A stretch of 64,000 bases of DNA, from assembly GCF_004099695.1 (NCBI RefSeq), contig NZ_SCHL01000002.1:120351-184350 (forward strand), in the 5' to 3' direction. Of the stretch, positions 19,585-29,179 are shown in pieces (position 1 is the stretch's first letter; every line of letters begins with the position of its first letter). This stretch comes from Methanosarcina sp. MSH10X1 (GTDB lineage: Archaea > Halobacteriota > Methanosarcinia > Methanosarcinales > Methanosarcinaceae). A program made the position numbers and the translations under genes. The notes under the pieces were generated by a model that had not been told where the DNA came from, searched no databases, and saw only the letters and a program-made list of their open reading frames with translations.

Positions 19585-20067
19585 TTATTCTACTTCAGAA
19601 ATAATCACGACATAATTCTTCCCATATTTTTCAGCACAGGCGGGACAGGTTGTATACCACATATACCATTTTTTAATTTCCAGGTCCTTGCCTTCGGCAT
19701 AGTCTTCAAAGTCCCTGCACCACTCTGCGGTTTTTTCAAAATTCCCTTCATACACTTTGCTCAGAAATTTTCCGCTGAGTGTTACGTTTTCAGCGCTGAC
19801 AACCTCTTTATCAACAGCCAGATAAAGATCCATGTTACTTTCCGAGGTATGGTCCGACAGACAGAGCCAGTCCGGCATTTCTGCCCCTTCCCTTGCAACT
19901 TTCTCGATCATCCTCGTTATTACCTCTCCAAAGTTCAGAGGCATGTAAAACTGCGTAATAACCGAATCTTTAATGAATTTCTTATTGTTCCATTCAAACA
20001 CTTTCCCGTCCCAGGGGGCGGGATCAAACCGAGGACAACATTCCTGAGTCTGAATTTGGCTGCTCAT
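19585..20067 (-). CDS. Conserved protein with CCPRFDP and CPAC motifs
   Basis: 160 residues. It has the N-terminal segment QECCPRFDPAPWDGKVFEW, then a mixed alpha/beta body (FYMPLNFGEVITRMIEKV) and a C-terminal CPAC pair (TTCPACAEKYGKNYVVII). I recall relatives in bacteria and methanogens annotated only as 'hydrolase', without a demonstrated activity. Four cysteines and an acidic middle would suit a metal site. No membrane segment or signal peptide is seen. Flanked by the methyltransferase downstream and AT-rich spacer upstream. Confidence 0.65.
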   Translation of the reverse strand: MSSQIQTQECCPRFDPAPWDGKVFEWNNKKFIKDSVITQFYMPLNFGEVITRMIEKVAREGAEMPDWLCLSDHTSESNMDLYLAVDKEVVSAENVTLSGKFLSKVYEGNFEKTAEWCRDFEDYAEGKDLEIKKWYMWYTTCPACAEKYGKNYVVIISEVE

Positions 20068-20349
20068 AATTTTTCACCCTGTTAAATAATAACTTCTTGA
20101 GGTATTTTAGGCTTTGGTTTTAGCTTTTATCGCGAAGTTTCTTCTTGATATAGCAAAGAACCAGCAAAAATGAATAGATTAGAGAAAGTACTAAGTATCT
20201 ACTAAATAACTAAATAAATAATTTCATACAAAGTTGTTCTCTTTTGCCAGAATCTCTCTGTATTATTCAAAAACTTCTTTGATTAATTAATTGTTTAATC
20301 GCATTTGCATGATATGATCTTAAATCAGTTTTTACGGAGTAGTAACTTG

Positions 20350-20847
20350 ATGTATGAGAGAAACCTGATGTATATTACTTCTGAACCCAAAAACGATGTT
20401 TATAGGCGCCTGATAGATCTGGCTTTTGATTTATGTGATGAATTTACTCTCGTTATACGTAAAGAAATTAAATTAAACGATAAAGGTAAGTCCATATTGG
20501 AAAAACTAAATGATCATTTAATAGAAATGAAAAAGCAATCGGAATGGCCAGGCACAATACTTGGATGTGGGCGTCTTGCATATGTTTATCATTACCATAC
20601 CAGTCCGGAAGCCAGAGAGATAATAAAAGAGGTTTCAAATTCATTATATGGATGGGTGCAGTGTGATTTTCCCGAAGATTTGAGTTTTTATAAGAGTGGT
20701 AAACCATGGCTGGTAAATACAGCTCATGAAAGAGATAGCTATATTCTTAGCGAAGACGAGTCTGAAATAGACAGAGTCACGAACATAAAAGGTCTTAAGC
20801 TAAGAAAAGCAAGCAGGGAATTTGAAACCTTGTCTGATTGGTATTGA
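20350..20847 (+). CDS. Hypothetical protein beside the CRISPR array
   Basis: About 165 residues from ATG 20350, which has GGAG 10 nt upstream. ATGs at 20305 and 20368 are alternatives. It is a soluble, charged protein with SEPKNDVYRRLIDLAFDLCD, EWPGTILGCGRLAYVYHY and KPWLVNTAHERDSYI. It looks like one complete domain, but I cannot name the family with confidence. It ends 11 bp before the first CRISPR repeat, and the array is transcribed toward it, so the two are convergent. It has no resemblance to a Cas protein that I can see. Confidence 0.6.
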   Translation: MYERNLMYITSEPKNDVYRRLIDLAFDLCDEFTLVIRKEIKLNDKGKSILEKLNDHLIEMKKQSEWPGTILGCGRLAYVYHYHTSPEAREIIKEVSNSLYGWVQCDFPEDLSFYKSGKPWLVNTAHERDSYILSEDESEIDRVTNIKGLKLRKASREFETLSDWY

Positions 20848-20858
20848 TGAAGATCGGG

Positions 20859-22684
20859 GTTTCAATCCTTGTTTTAGTGGATCTTGCTCACGAATGGATG
20901 TTCTCCTTATCCCCGAGAGCAGGCCTGCAAAAGTTTCAATCCTTGTTTTAGTGGATCTTGCTCACGAATATTTAAAGTTTTAAAAGTTACTCCCTTTTCG
21001 ATTAAGTTTCAATCCTTGTTTTAGTGGATCTTGCTCACGAATTCCCATAATCGACAGCATAAGCCTTCCCGTACTTTTTCACGAATGGAGGCGGTATAAT
21101 TAGTGTATTTAATCGTGGAAAGTTTCAATCCTTGTTTTAGTGGATCTTGCTCACGAATAGAAAAACGCGGATTAAGAGAGCGAACGCTTAGAGTGTTTCA
21201 ATCCTTGTTTTAGTGGATCTTGCTCACGAATGTGGAACTGCCTGAACCGGTCCCAACTGTTGTGTTTCAATCCTTGTTTTAGTGGATCTTGCTCACGAAT
21301 GAGATAGTCCAGGAGCTCTTCAAGTGGAAGGACAAACTGTTTCAATCCTTGTTTTAGTGGATCTTGCTCACGAATAATGGCACACTAAAAAGAGGTGCAG
21401 CAACTCAATATTGTTTCAATCCTTGTTTTAGTGGATCTTGCTCACGAATCTTTCGCAGGGTTCATAAATGCCATAATAGGTCTCTTGTTTCAATCCTTGT
21501 TTTAGTGGATCTTGCTCACGAATTTTTTAAAAAACAATTAAAAAACAGTTTGAAAATAAGTTTCAATCCTTGTTTTAGTGGATCTTGCTCACGAATGATT
21601 TTATAGCAGTTCTCTTTATTGAGCTTATTAAGTGGTTTCAATCCTTGTTTTAGTGGATCTTGCTCACGAATGATTCATGATATTGACCGAAGAAGAGAGC
21701 TTTTAGAGTTTCAATCCTTGTTTTAGTGGATCTTGCTCACGAATATCAAAAAGGGGCTGCAAGGCTTCCCAGGCTGTCCGTTTCAATCCTTGTTTTAGTG
21801 GATCTTGCTCACGAATGAGAGGAATACGAGCTTGCGTTTCTTTTGGGACAAGTTTCAATCCTTGTTTTAGTGGATCTTGCTCACGAATATGATTTCTTTA
21901 GCACATTCTATATATATGGAGGGTTTCAATCCTTGTTTTAGTGGATCTTGCTCACGAATCTAAGTCTGACCAGGCCAACAAAGACAAATGCAAAGACGTT
22001 TCAATCCTTGTTTTAGTGGATCTTGCTCACGAATAAGGGGGTTTTATGGGAAATAGGGCCCCAATCCTGGTTTCAATCCTTGTTTTAGTGGATCTTGCTC
22101 ACGAATTCTACTTTATCACGCCAGACATTTCCGCAGGCGCATTGTTTCAATCCTTGTTTTAGTGGATCTTGCTCACGAATCTTATACTGGCGCTCTCCTT
22201 GCCTGGCGTCTGGCTCGTTTCAATCCTTGTTTTAGTGGATCTTGCTCACGAATACAATTTGCTATCCAGCAGGCGAATGGATTACATTTAGTTTCAATCC
22301 TTGTTTTAGTGGATCTTGCTCACGAATGTTCATGTTCGGGATGATGACGCACTTTTATTTAGTTTCAATCCTTGTTTTAGTGGATCTTGCTCACGAATAG
22401 TTTAGATTATACTAATTGCGGGAAAAATGAAAAGTTTCAATCCTTGTTTTAGTGGATCTTGCTCACGAATCCGGACGGCAGTATAACGGATCAGGCTGCA
22501 TACTGGTTTCAATCCTTGTTTTAGTGGATCTTGCTCACGAATGTAATAAGTGTATTCAGCCCCTCTGATTTTATTTGTTTCAATCCTTGTTTTAGTGGAT
22601 CTTGCTCACGAATAAACAGTCTAAACTCGGTTTAATCTAAGGCTTTCGTTTCAATCCTTGTTTTAGTGGATCTTGCTCACGAAT
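20859..22684 (-). CRISPR. CRISPR array, 25 intact 37-bp repeats plus one truncated repeat
   Basis: Twenty-five identical 37-bp repeats, starting GTTTCAATCC and ending TTGCTCACGAAT on the plus strand, are separated by spacers of about 33-39 bp. Reverse-complemented, the repeat ends in GGATTGAAAC, whose last eight bases are the usual type I-B/III crRNA 5' tag. So the array should be transcribed on the minus strand from a leader at 22685 onward. The third interval (21043-21121) is 79 bp and holds a 9-bp repeat remnant. No cas genes are in the window. I could not check spacer targets. Confidence 0.98.
21078..21086 (-). repeat. Truncated CRISPR repeat between two spacers
   Basis: TTCACGAAT matches the last nine bases of the repeat with one change (CTCACGAAT). 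Exactly 35 bp lie on each side before the next intact repeats, so this is one repeat that lost about 28 bp. It lies near the leader-distal end, where decay is expected. Confidence 0.75.
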
Positions 22685-23235
22685 AAGGGCAAAATTTTCC
22701 GTTATTTGGCTAGAAAAAGCCTTAGATCAGCCCTATATTAAAACTAAATTTCTTGTTGGGATATTATCAAACCCTTTATAAATACAAGAAAAACAGGGTT
22801 TTTTAGCGGTTTGCGTACGTTTCAAAATACGCCTTTCTTTCTATTAAATTTTTGTATTTAGATCCGTTTTACCGTTTTAGATAGATTGAGAGATGGGCTT
22901 AATGTAATAATTTTTGATTTTTAAAAACATCAAAATTTAGGCTATCTTTTTCATCCGGAGGTTGTGATCAGTCTAAGCTCTATAAAATAATAAACTCTTA
23001 TCTTGTATCACAATTTTTAACAAAACAACTAACTTAATATTACTTTAATTTAGGAAAGTATTTATAACAAAATCCTTCTAATCTTCTAATCTTATTTACC
23101 GTTAAAAACGTATCGCAAAAGTATTACCTTCTGCTCATCTCGTGTTATTTTTATGACTCAAGATCATTAAAAGTACTACGGTAGGGCAGTACAACCCTGA
23201 CAATTTATCATAAGTACGGGAAAGGAGGAGTTTAA
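22685..23235. promoter_or_regulatory. CRISPR leader and divergent promoter region
   Basis: 550 bp of AT-rich DNA without a gene. A TTTATAAA box at 22775-22782 could drive the array on the minus strand with transcription starting about 70 bp before the first repeat. A second box, TATTTATAA at 23059-23067 preceded by AGGAAAG, faces the binding-protein gene and would give a leader of roughly 140 nt. The segment next to the array (22685-22760) is the expected CRISPR leader. Confidence 0.6.
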
Positions 23236-23238
23236 ATT
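23224..23238 (+). promoter_or_regulatory. Ribosome-binding site deciding an AUU start
   Basis: GGAGG at 23224-23228 is followed after 7 nt by ATT at 23236. The codon before it, in frame, is TAA (23233), so no start farther upstream is possible. Confidence 0.7.
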
Positions 23239-24897
23239 AAGAAAAACCAGCAATACTTGTTAATAGGGGCAATAGCCGTAATTCTAGCGACTACTTTTGT
23301 ATTTATGCCGGACGGTAAGCCTGCTGCTCCTGTAAGCCAGATTTCGGAGGAATCGATTGCCGGGGGCTCGGCCAAATTAACTTCGCAGGGCTCGGATGAA
23401 CTTATAGCAGCAATAGGCACCCATGGAGGAGAACCCGAGACAGGTTTTAATCCGATTACCGGATGGGGTTACAATCGCGAGCCTCTGGTTCAAAGTACTC
23501 TTTTCAAAAAGGATAGTAACGGGTATCTGATCCGTGATTTAGCAACTGATTATTCTATTAGTGAGGACGGTTTTACCTGGACTGTCACTATCAGGGATGA
23601 CGTCACATTCCATGATGGAGTGCCTTTAACTGCCCGGGATGTTGCATTTACTCTCAATACTGCGGCAAATTCCAGTGGAGTGGATCTCTCCATGCTGGAA
23701 AATGCTGTAGCTCTCAATAATTCTACGGTTGAGTTCAGATTAAAAGATGCGCAGGCGACTTTCATCAATAAGCTTGCGGTTCTCGGGATTGTGCCGGAAC
23801 ATGCTTACGACGAGACTTACGGGGATAACCCGATCGGGTCGGGTCCTTACAGGTTTGTACAATGGGATAAAGGACAGCAGGCGATCTTTGAAGTGAATCC
23901 GGATTATTACGGGCAGGAACCATACTTTAAAAGATTAACTCTACTTTTCATGCAGTCCGACACGGCTTTTGCAGCTGCAAAATCAGGACAGGTTGACCTT
24001 GCCGAGATTCCCTCTTCCTATGCTAACGAGAAAGTAGATGGAATGAAAATAGTATCTCTTGACTCTATCGACGCGCGGGGAATAAGCTTCCCAATGCAGC
24101 CCGATACAGGCAGGAGAACGGAAAATGGCTATTCAATCGGGAACAATGTTACTTTCGACCCTGCGATAAGAAAAGCCCTGAACATTGGAATAGATAGACA
24201 GGTATTGATTAACGGAGCATTAAACGGGCAGGGCGAAGAAGAATTTACGGGAGTGGACAAACTGCCATTCGGAAATAAGGAAGCGATTTTTGAAGATGGA
24301 AAAGTGGATGAAGCCAGGAAGATTTTATCCGACGGCGGCTGGAAAGATACCGATGGCGACGGCATCCTTGAGAAAGATGGAATGAAGGCTGAATTTACTT
24401 TATTATACTATTCAAATGCACAGGAAAGGCAAGCATTAGCCATTGCATTGAGTGAAGAAGCTAAAAAATTGGGCATGAACATTAAAATCGAGGGCAAGAG
24501 CTGGAACGAAATCGATACCCTGGCGCATTCAAATCCGGTACTTTTCGGCTTCGGTTCGCTCGATCCGGCTGACCTGTATCTGAAATATTACAGTAAAAGC
24601 TACAACCCTTCAAGCTACAACAACATAATAATGTACAACAATCCGGTTGTCGATAATTATCTGAGGACAGCCATAACCAGTGTTGATCCGGAAACTGCCA
24701 ACAAAAACTGGCAACTGGCTGCCTGGGATGGGACGACAGGCTTTTCTGCAAAAGGAGATGCAACCTGGACGTGGTTGGCAACTATTAACTATGTCTTCAT
24801 TATGGATGAGGACTTAGATATCGGAACTCCCAAAATACAGCCGCATGGTGCAGATATTTTCGGTAATATCCTGGAATGGAAACGTATGACAAATTGA
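23236..24897 (+). CDS. ABC transporter family 5 substrate-binding protein (copy 1)
   Basis: Extracellular binding protein of the DppA/NikA (SBP family 5) type, about 553 residues if translation starts at ATT 23236. An N-terminal hydrophobic stretch (YLLIGAIAVILATTFVFM) is a signal peptide or anchor, without a lipobox cysteine. Family features include GFNPITGWGYNREPLVQSTL, DVTFHDGVPLTARDVAFTL, GSGPYRFVQWDKGQQAIF and a Ca-loop-like DTDGDGILEKDG. A TTG at 23257 would cut the signal sequence. The neighbouring paralogue has no TTG there, so ATT is favoured. Ligand: peptide or nickel chelate, unresolved. Confidence 0.92.
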   Translation: MKKNQQYLLIGAIAVILATTFVFMPDGKPAAPVSQISEESIAGGSAKLTSQGSDELIAAIGTHGGEPETGFNPITGWGYNREPLVQSTLFKKDSNGYLIRDLATDYSISEDGFTWTVTIRDDVTFHDGVPLTARDVAFTLNTAANSSGVDLSMLENAVALNNSTVEFRLKDAQATFINKLAVLGIVPEHAYDETYGDNPIGSGPYRFVQWDKGQQAIFEVNPDYYGQEPYFKRLTLLFMQSDTAFAAAKSGQVDLAEIPSSYANEKVDGMKIVSLDSIDARGISFPMQPDTGRRTENGYSIGNNVTFDPAIRKALNIGIDRQVLINGALNGQGEEEFTGVDKLPFGNKEAIFEDGKVDEARKILSDGGWKDTDGDGILEKDGMKAEFTLLYYSNAQERQALAIALSEEAKKLGMNIKIEGKSWNEIDTLAHSNPVLFGFGSLDPADLYLKYYSKSYNPSSYNNIIMYNNPVVDNYLRTAITSVDPETANKNWQLAAWDGTTGFSAKGDATWTWLATINYVFIMDEDLDIGTPKIQPHGADIFGNILEWKRMTN

Positions 24898-25407
24898 ACA
24901 GAAAACCGAATTTCATTCAGGAATTGTTTCTGAAAGTTCACGGGTAAACCGGGGATGTAAAATCCTCCGGATTATTTTTTCCAATTCTTATCTTCAGGTT
25001 AATATGCTCGCTTTCTGCAGGTTTCTCAGTGGGTGAAGCTTATTTAATAGCTTCTTTTACTTTTCGAATTATCCTGATCCAAGCTTATATTTCAGTATTA
25101 AACTTTCACCCCTTTCACACACGGGAAAAAAAATATAATTTCTATTAAGTAATACTAATCGGCTAGAAAATAAGAGTTTAGTAACACATACATTTCGGAA
25201 TTTATTTATAGTTAAATTGTTTTAATTAATTTGTCTTAACTCCTTTGCAATAAGTAACATTTATTGCCATATTATATGAGAAAAATAATATTTAATAATT
25301 TTCATATCCTCTCAACAATCAAAAGTGTTTCTTAAGGTTTACTCTCGCTTAATGGTTTGGTTCTTGCTAAATATTCAGGATCTTGATAAAACAAAGGAGG
25401 AGTTTGA
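24898..25407. other. Intergenic region between the two binding-protein genes
   Basis: No gene. It starts with a terminator-like hairpin at 24961-24973 and later carries TTATTTATAG at about 25200, a possible TATA box for the second binding-protein gene. The last 15 bp repeat the ribosome-binding block of copy 1 nearly exactly, consistent with duplication of the whole gene start. Confidence 0.55.
24961..24980 (+). terminator. Short hairpin with T-run after binding protein 1
   Basis: AATCC-TCC-GGATT followed by ATTTTTT. It is about 60 bp after the stop of the first binding-protein gene and suggests partial termination before the rest of the transporter genes. Confidence 0.5.
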
Positions 25408-25410
25408 ATT
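25396..25410 (+). promoter_or_regulatory. Ribosome-binding site deciding an AUU start
   Basis: GGAGG at 25396-25400, 7 nt, then ATT at 25408. The preceding in-frame codon is TGA (25405). The arrangement is the same as in the first paralogue. Confidence 0.7.
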
Positions 25411-27096
25411 CAGAAAAACCAGCAATATTTTTTAATTGGGGCAGTAGCCGTAATTCTGGTCGCCGCTTTTATTTTTATGCCGGGCGGTGAACCCACCAGC
25501 CCTGGCACCCAGGTCTCGGAAGAATCAGTTTCCGGAGGTTCGGATAAATTAACTTCACAGGGTTCGGATGAACTTGTGGTAAATGTATACGGGCATACAG
25601 GCGAACCCGAAACCGGATTTGATCCTATTCTCGGATGGGGCTGCGGCCACGTGAATTTCGAGCCGCTGATACAGAGCACCCTCTTCAAATCCGCGGATGA
25701 CGGGGGCATGATAAATGATCTTGCTACGAATTATTCGGTTAGTCCGGATGGAAAAGTATGGACCGTGAATATTAGAAGTGATGCCAGGTTCACAGACGGT
25801 GAAAAATTAACCGCAGAAGATGTAGCGTTTACATTTAATACGGCAATCGGAAGTAACTCCGAGCTGGATATGAGTAATCTCGAAAAGGCTACGGCAATAA
25901 ATGATACTGCGGTTAAATTCGAATTAAAAGAACCCCAGTCAAGCTTCATATGGAAACTCCGATATGTTGGGATTGTGCCGGAACATGCATATGAAAAAGA
26001 AACCTATGGGTCCAATCCGATAGGATCAGGTCCATATAAACTGGTGCAATGGGACAGAAGTCAACAGGCAATATTCGAATTAAACGAAGATTACTATGGA
26101 GAAAAACCCTATTTCAAAAAAATAACCATGTTATTCCTGGATAAGGATACCGCATTTGCAGCTGCAAAGTCAGGTGAGGTGGACATAGCTGAAATCGAGA
26201 TCAGTCATGCAAATCAAACCATAGACGGATATAATTTAGTAGCTCTTCCGGCAGCAAGAGCACTGGGAATCTCGTTCCCTATGCAGAATGATACCGGCGA
26301 AGAAAGCCTCACAGGAGACCCGATAGGCAATAACGTAACAGCCGATATCGCAATTCGAAAAGCTTTAAACATAGGTATCGACCGGAAAGCCCTGGTTGAA
26401 GGAGTAATCTCCGGAAAAGGAGACGTAGAATACACCGGAGTAGATCAACGGGACTATGGCAACCCCAAAGCCAGAATAAATGATTCAAATCTCGAAGAAG
26501 CCAGAAAAATGTTAGAAAATGCAGGATGGAAAGATACTGACGGCGATGGGATTCGGGAAAAAGACGGAACTAAAGCGGAATTTAAACTCTATTATTCTTC
26601 TGACGACCAGACAAGGCAGGCTCTGTCAGTAGCTGTAAGCGAGCAGGCTAAAAAATTAGGTATAAATATAGACCTTGCAGGCGCAAGCTGGGATGAGATA
26701 TACGCTAATCAGTACAATTCAGCCGTTTTATACGCTTACAGTAATATCGATACCTTTACTCTATATCTGCAATACCACAGCAAAGAAGCAGACGACACTT
26801 ACAGAAATCCTGGCCTTTACAGTAATCCTGTTGTAGATGGATATCTGGATGCAGCTTTAAGGTCGGAAGATCAAAATGAGGCTACAAAATACTGGCAACT
26901 AGCTGCTTATGATGGAAATGCCGGTTATGGGCCTGCAGGAGATGCGCCCTGGCTGTGGCTGGTAACAACCGATTACCTCTATATGGTAGATGAAACTCTG
27001 GATATAGGGACCCCTCAAAAAAATGCAGGATCTGATATTCTGGGAAATATCTATGAGTGGAAAAGGGTAGATGCAGCCAGCTCGAATTCGGAATGA
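25408..27096 (+). CDS. ABC transporter family 5 substrate-binding protein (copy 2)
   Basis: Paralogue of the preceding binding protein, about 562 residues from ATT 25408. The signal segment IQKNQQYFLIGAVAVILVAA is nearly the same as in copy 1, and the body shares GFDPILGWGCGHVNFEPLIQ, GSGPYKLVQWDRSQQAIF and DTDGDGIREKDG. The first in-frame ATG is at 25477, after the signal sequence, so it cannot be the start of an exported protein. Two binding proteins for one permease may widen the ligand range. It lies 93 bp before the first permease gene. Confidence 0.92.
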   Translation: MQKNQQYFLIGAVAVILVAAFIFMPGGEPTSPGTQVSEESVSGGSDKLTSQGSDELVVNVYGHTGEPETGFDPILGWGCGHVNFEPLIQSTLFKSADDGGMINDLATNYSVSPDGKVWTVNIRSDARFTDGEKLTAEDVAFTFNTAIGSNSELDMSNLEKATAINDTAVKFELKEPQSSFIWKLRYVGIVPEHAYEKETYGSNPIGSGPYKLVQWDRSQQAIFELNEDYYGEKPYFKKITMLFLDKDTAFAAAKSGEVDIAEIEISHANQTIDGYNLVALPAARALGISFPMQNDTGEESLTGDPIGNNVTADIAIRKALNIGIDRKALVEGVISGKGDVEYTGVDQRDYGNPKARINDSNLEEARKMLENAGWKDTDGDGIREKDGTKAEFKLYYSSDDQTRQALSVAVSEQAKKLGINIDLAGASWDEIYANQYNSAVLYAYSNIDTFTLYLQYHSKEADDTYRNPGLYSNPVVDGYLDAALRSEDQNEATKYWQLAAYDGNAGYGPAGDAPWLWLVTTDYLYMVDETLDIGTPQKNAGSDILGNIYEWKRVDAASSNSE

Positions 27097-27189
27097 GTGA
27101 TTAGCCCTTTAACTGTGGGCTCTCAACCCTGCAGTTATGGTGTTAAAAGAAAAATTCGGTGTAAAATATTTAATGTACGAGGGAATAGC

Positions 27190-28182
27190 GTGGTAAAGAA
27201 CGAAAAAATTGCGGGCTTCATAGGAAAAAAAACCCTAAGGTTGGCAAGCCTCTTGGTTTTAGTCTGCTTTGCAAGTTTCATGCTTATCCAATATTCGCCT
27301 ATAGATCCTGTTAGAGCTTATATTGGGGAAATGCCAGTAACCCCGGAGCACAAAGCCCAACTTGAAGAGTACTGGGGGGTTAATACGCCTCCGCAGGAAA
27401 AATTCCTGAACTGGGCTGGAGATATTATCAAAGGTGATTTCGGAACTTCATTAATTTATAGAATGCCTGTTATTAATGTTATTAAAGAAAGGTTTACAGC
27501 TTCCCTGGTTCTAATGGGAATCTCATGGCTTTTTGCTGGATTCCTGGGTTTTGTCCTGGGAATAGTAGCAGGCGCAAAGCAGGGAACGTGGGTAGATAAG
27601 GCAATAAAAATCTATTGTTACGCTCTGGCGGCTGCACCGACTTTCTGGCTGGCACTGGTATTTCTGATGATCTTTTCGGTGTATCTTGGCTGGTTCCCCA
27701 TAGGATTAAGTGTGCCTATAGGCGTTACAGCCGACAATGTGACGTTTTTTGATTGGGTTCAGCGTTTAATTCTCCCCGCGCTGACTCTGAGTTTGCTGGA
27801 CGTTGCCAAGATTGCAATGTTCACCCGGGAAAAATTAATAGAAGTCCTGTCCAGCGACTACGTGCTATTTGCAAAAGCAAGAGGCGAAAAAGGAATGGAC
27901 GTGGTATTGAGGCATGGAATCCGAAATGTCGCACTTCCTGCCATTACCCTGCAATTTTTAGGATTCAGTGAATTATTCGGTGGGACAGTCCTTGTTGAGC
28001 AGGTTTTCTCCTATCCTGGAATCGGGCAGGCTGCAGTTGCAGCAGGATTACGATCGGATGTGCCGCTGCTTCTGGGAATAGTTATCTTCAGTGCTTTGTT
28101 TGTTTTCTTCGGAAACCTTATTGCTGACATTATCTACGAATTTGTTGATCCCAGAATAAAGCAACAGGAGGCATCAATATGA
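27190..28182 (+). CDS. ABC transporter permease, DppB/NikB type
   Basis: 330 residues from GTG 27190, which has GAGGG 6 nt upstream. The longer frame from 27097 has no ribosome-binding site. Domain order is an N-terminal helix (LASLLVLVCFASFMLIQYSP), a periplasmic-side loop with YWGVNTPPQEKFLNW, then the BPD_transp_1 domain with five helices and the coupling motif near KARGEKGMDVVLRHGIRN. It pairs with the next permease to form the membrane channel. The stop overlaps the next start by 4 bp (ATGA). Confidence 0.93.
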   Translation: MVKNEKIAGFIGKKTLRLASLLVLVCFASFMLIQYSPIDPVRAYIGEMPVTPEHKAQLEEYWGVNTPPQEKFLNWAGDIIKGDFGTSLIYRMPVINVIKERFTASLVLMGISWLFAGFLGFVLGIVAGAKQGTWVDKAIKIYCYALAAAPTFWLALVFLMIFSVYLGWFPIGLSVPIGVTADNVTFFDWVQRLILPALTLSLLDVAKIAMFTREKLIEVLSSDYVLFAKARGEKGMDVVLRHGIRNVALPAITLQFLGFSELFGGTVLVEQVFSYPGIGQAAVAAGLRSDVPLLLGIVIFSALFVFFGNLIADIIYEFVDPRIKQQEASI

Positions 28183-29036
28183 GTACTGCTGTTGTGACAG
28201 TTAACAGGGGGTTGTTCCGGGGACTGAATCTAAGGCAGAAAACTCTTTTAATAATAGGCTCAACCTCACTTTTATTGCTTGCAATTGTAATTTCCAGCGT
28301 GTTTCTGGAAGGGGAATCCTTACAGACTGATTTCGGCTCCAAAAACCTTGCACCTTCTCTGGAGCATCCGTTTGGGACGGACTGGATGGGCAGAGACATG
28401 TTTATAAGGACTCTGGAGGGACTGGGTCTAAGTATACTGGTCGGGGGCTTTGCTTCCACGATCAGTACTGTACTGACTGTAATTTTAGGATTACTTTCAA
28501 GCGCAGGAAGGAGTGCAGACGCATTTGTATCCTGGCTGGTCGATTTATTTCTTTCAATTCCGCATCTTCTGTTAATAATTCTCATTTCCATAGGAATGGG
28601 AGGGGGAGCAACAGGAGTTATTATCGGAGTTGCATTAACGCATTGGCCAAGCTTAACAAGGGTCGTAAGGGCAGAAATCAAGCAACTGAAAACCCAGGAG
28701 TACATTCATATCTCCAGGAATCTTGGCAGGTCAAAATGGTGGATAGCTACAAAACACATTCTGCCTCACCTGGTTCCCCAGATACTTTTAGGCACGATTT
28801 TAATGTTTCCACACGCGATTTTACATGAAGCTTCAGTCACATTCCTGGGGTTTGGGCTCTCCCCGCATGAACCTGCAATCGGTATAATCCTATCAGAGTC
28901 TATGCGATACCTCTCAGCTGGATATTGGTGGCTCGCATTTTTCCCTGGATTGTCTCTGCTAATCGTAGTCCTGGCATTTGATATTATTGGAGAAAATTTG
29001 GGAAAGTTGATGAACCCGAAGAATGCTCATGAATAA
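28179..29036 (+). CDS. ABC transporter permease, DppC/NikC type
   Basis: 285 residues. After an N-terminal helix, the OppC-like loop has the typical HPFGTDWMGRDMFIRTLEG segment, followed by the permease domain with the coupling region RVVRAEIKQLKTQEYIHISR (EAA-type loop). It overlaps the upstream permease gene by 4 bp, showing coupled translation. Together the two permeases form the heterodimeric channel for the peptide/nickel-type system. Confidence 0.93.
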   Translation: MSTAVVTVNRGLFRGLNLRQKTLLIIGSTSLLLLAIVISSVFLEGESLQTDFGSKNLAPSLEHPFGTDWMGRDMFIRTLEGLGLSILVGGFASTISTVLTVILGLLSSAGRSADAFVSWLVDLFLSIPHLLLIILISIGMGGGATGVIIGVALTHWPSLTRVVRAEIKQLKTQEYIHISRNLGRSKWWIATKHILPHLVPQILLGTILMFPHAILHEASVTFLGFGLSPHEPAIGIILSESMRYLSAGYWWLAFFPGLSLLIVVLAFDIIGENLGKLMNPKNAHE

Positions 29037-29179
29037 ACTTCAATCGCTGGAATAAAGGAACTTTTTTGCCCTATATCTATTTCGAAATAGAATACGGCTT
29101 CAAATTTTTATTTAATCATCTTCAGGCTAGAAACTGTTAGATCCAAAATAAGTTGAATCCAGATTTAAGGGTGTTAAAT

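Noticed and set aside
20350..20847. The unknown gene beside the array as a new Cas protein
   Set aside because: No Cas motif is visible, it is on the opposite strand to the array, and it lies at the array's far end, so closeness is probably chance.
21364..22344. Plus-strand frames running through the CRISPR repeats
   Set aside because: They consist of translated repeats (FNPCFSGSCSR) and spacers and have no biological sense as proteins.
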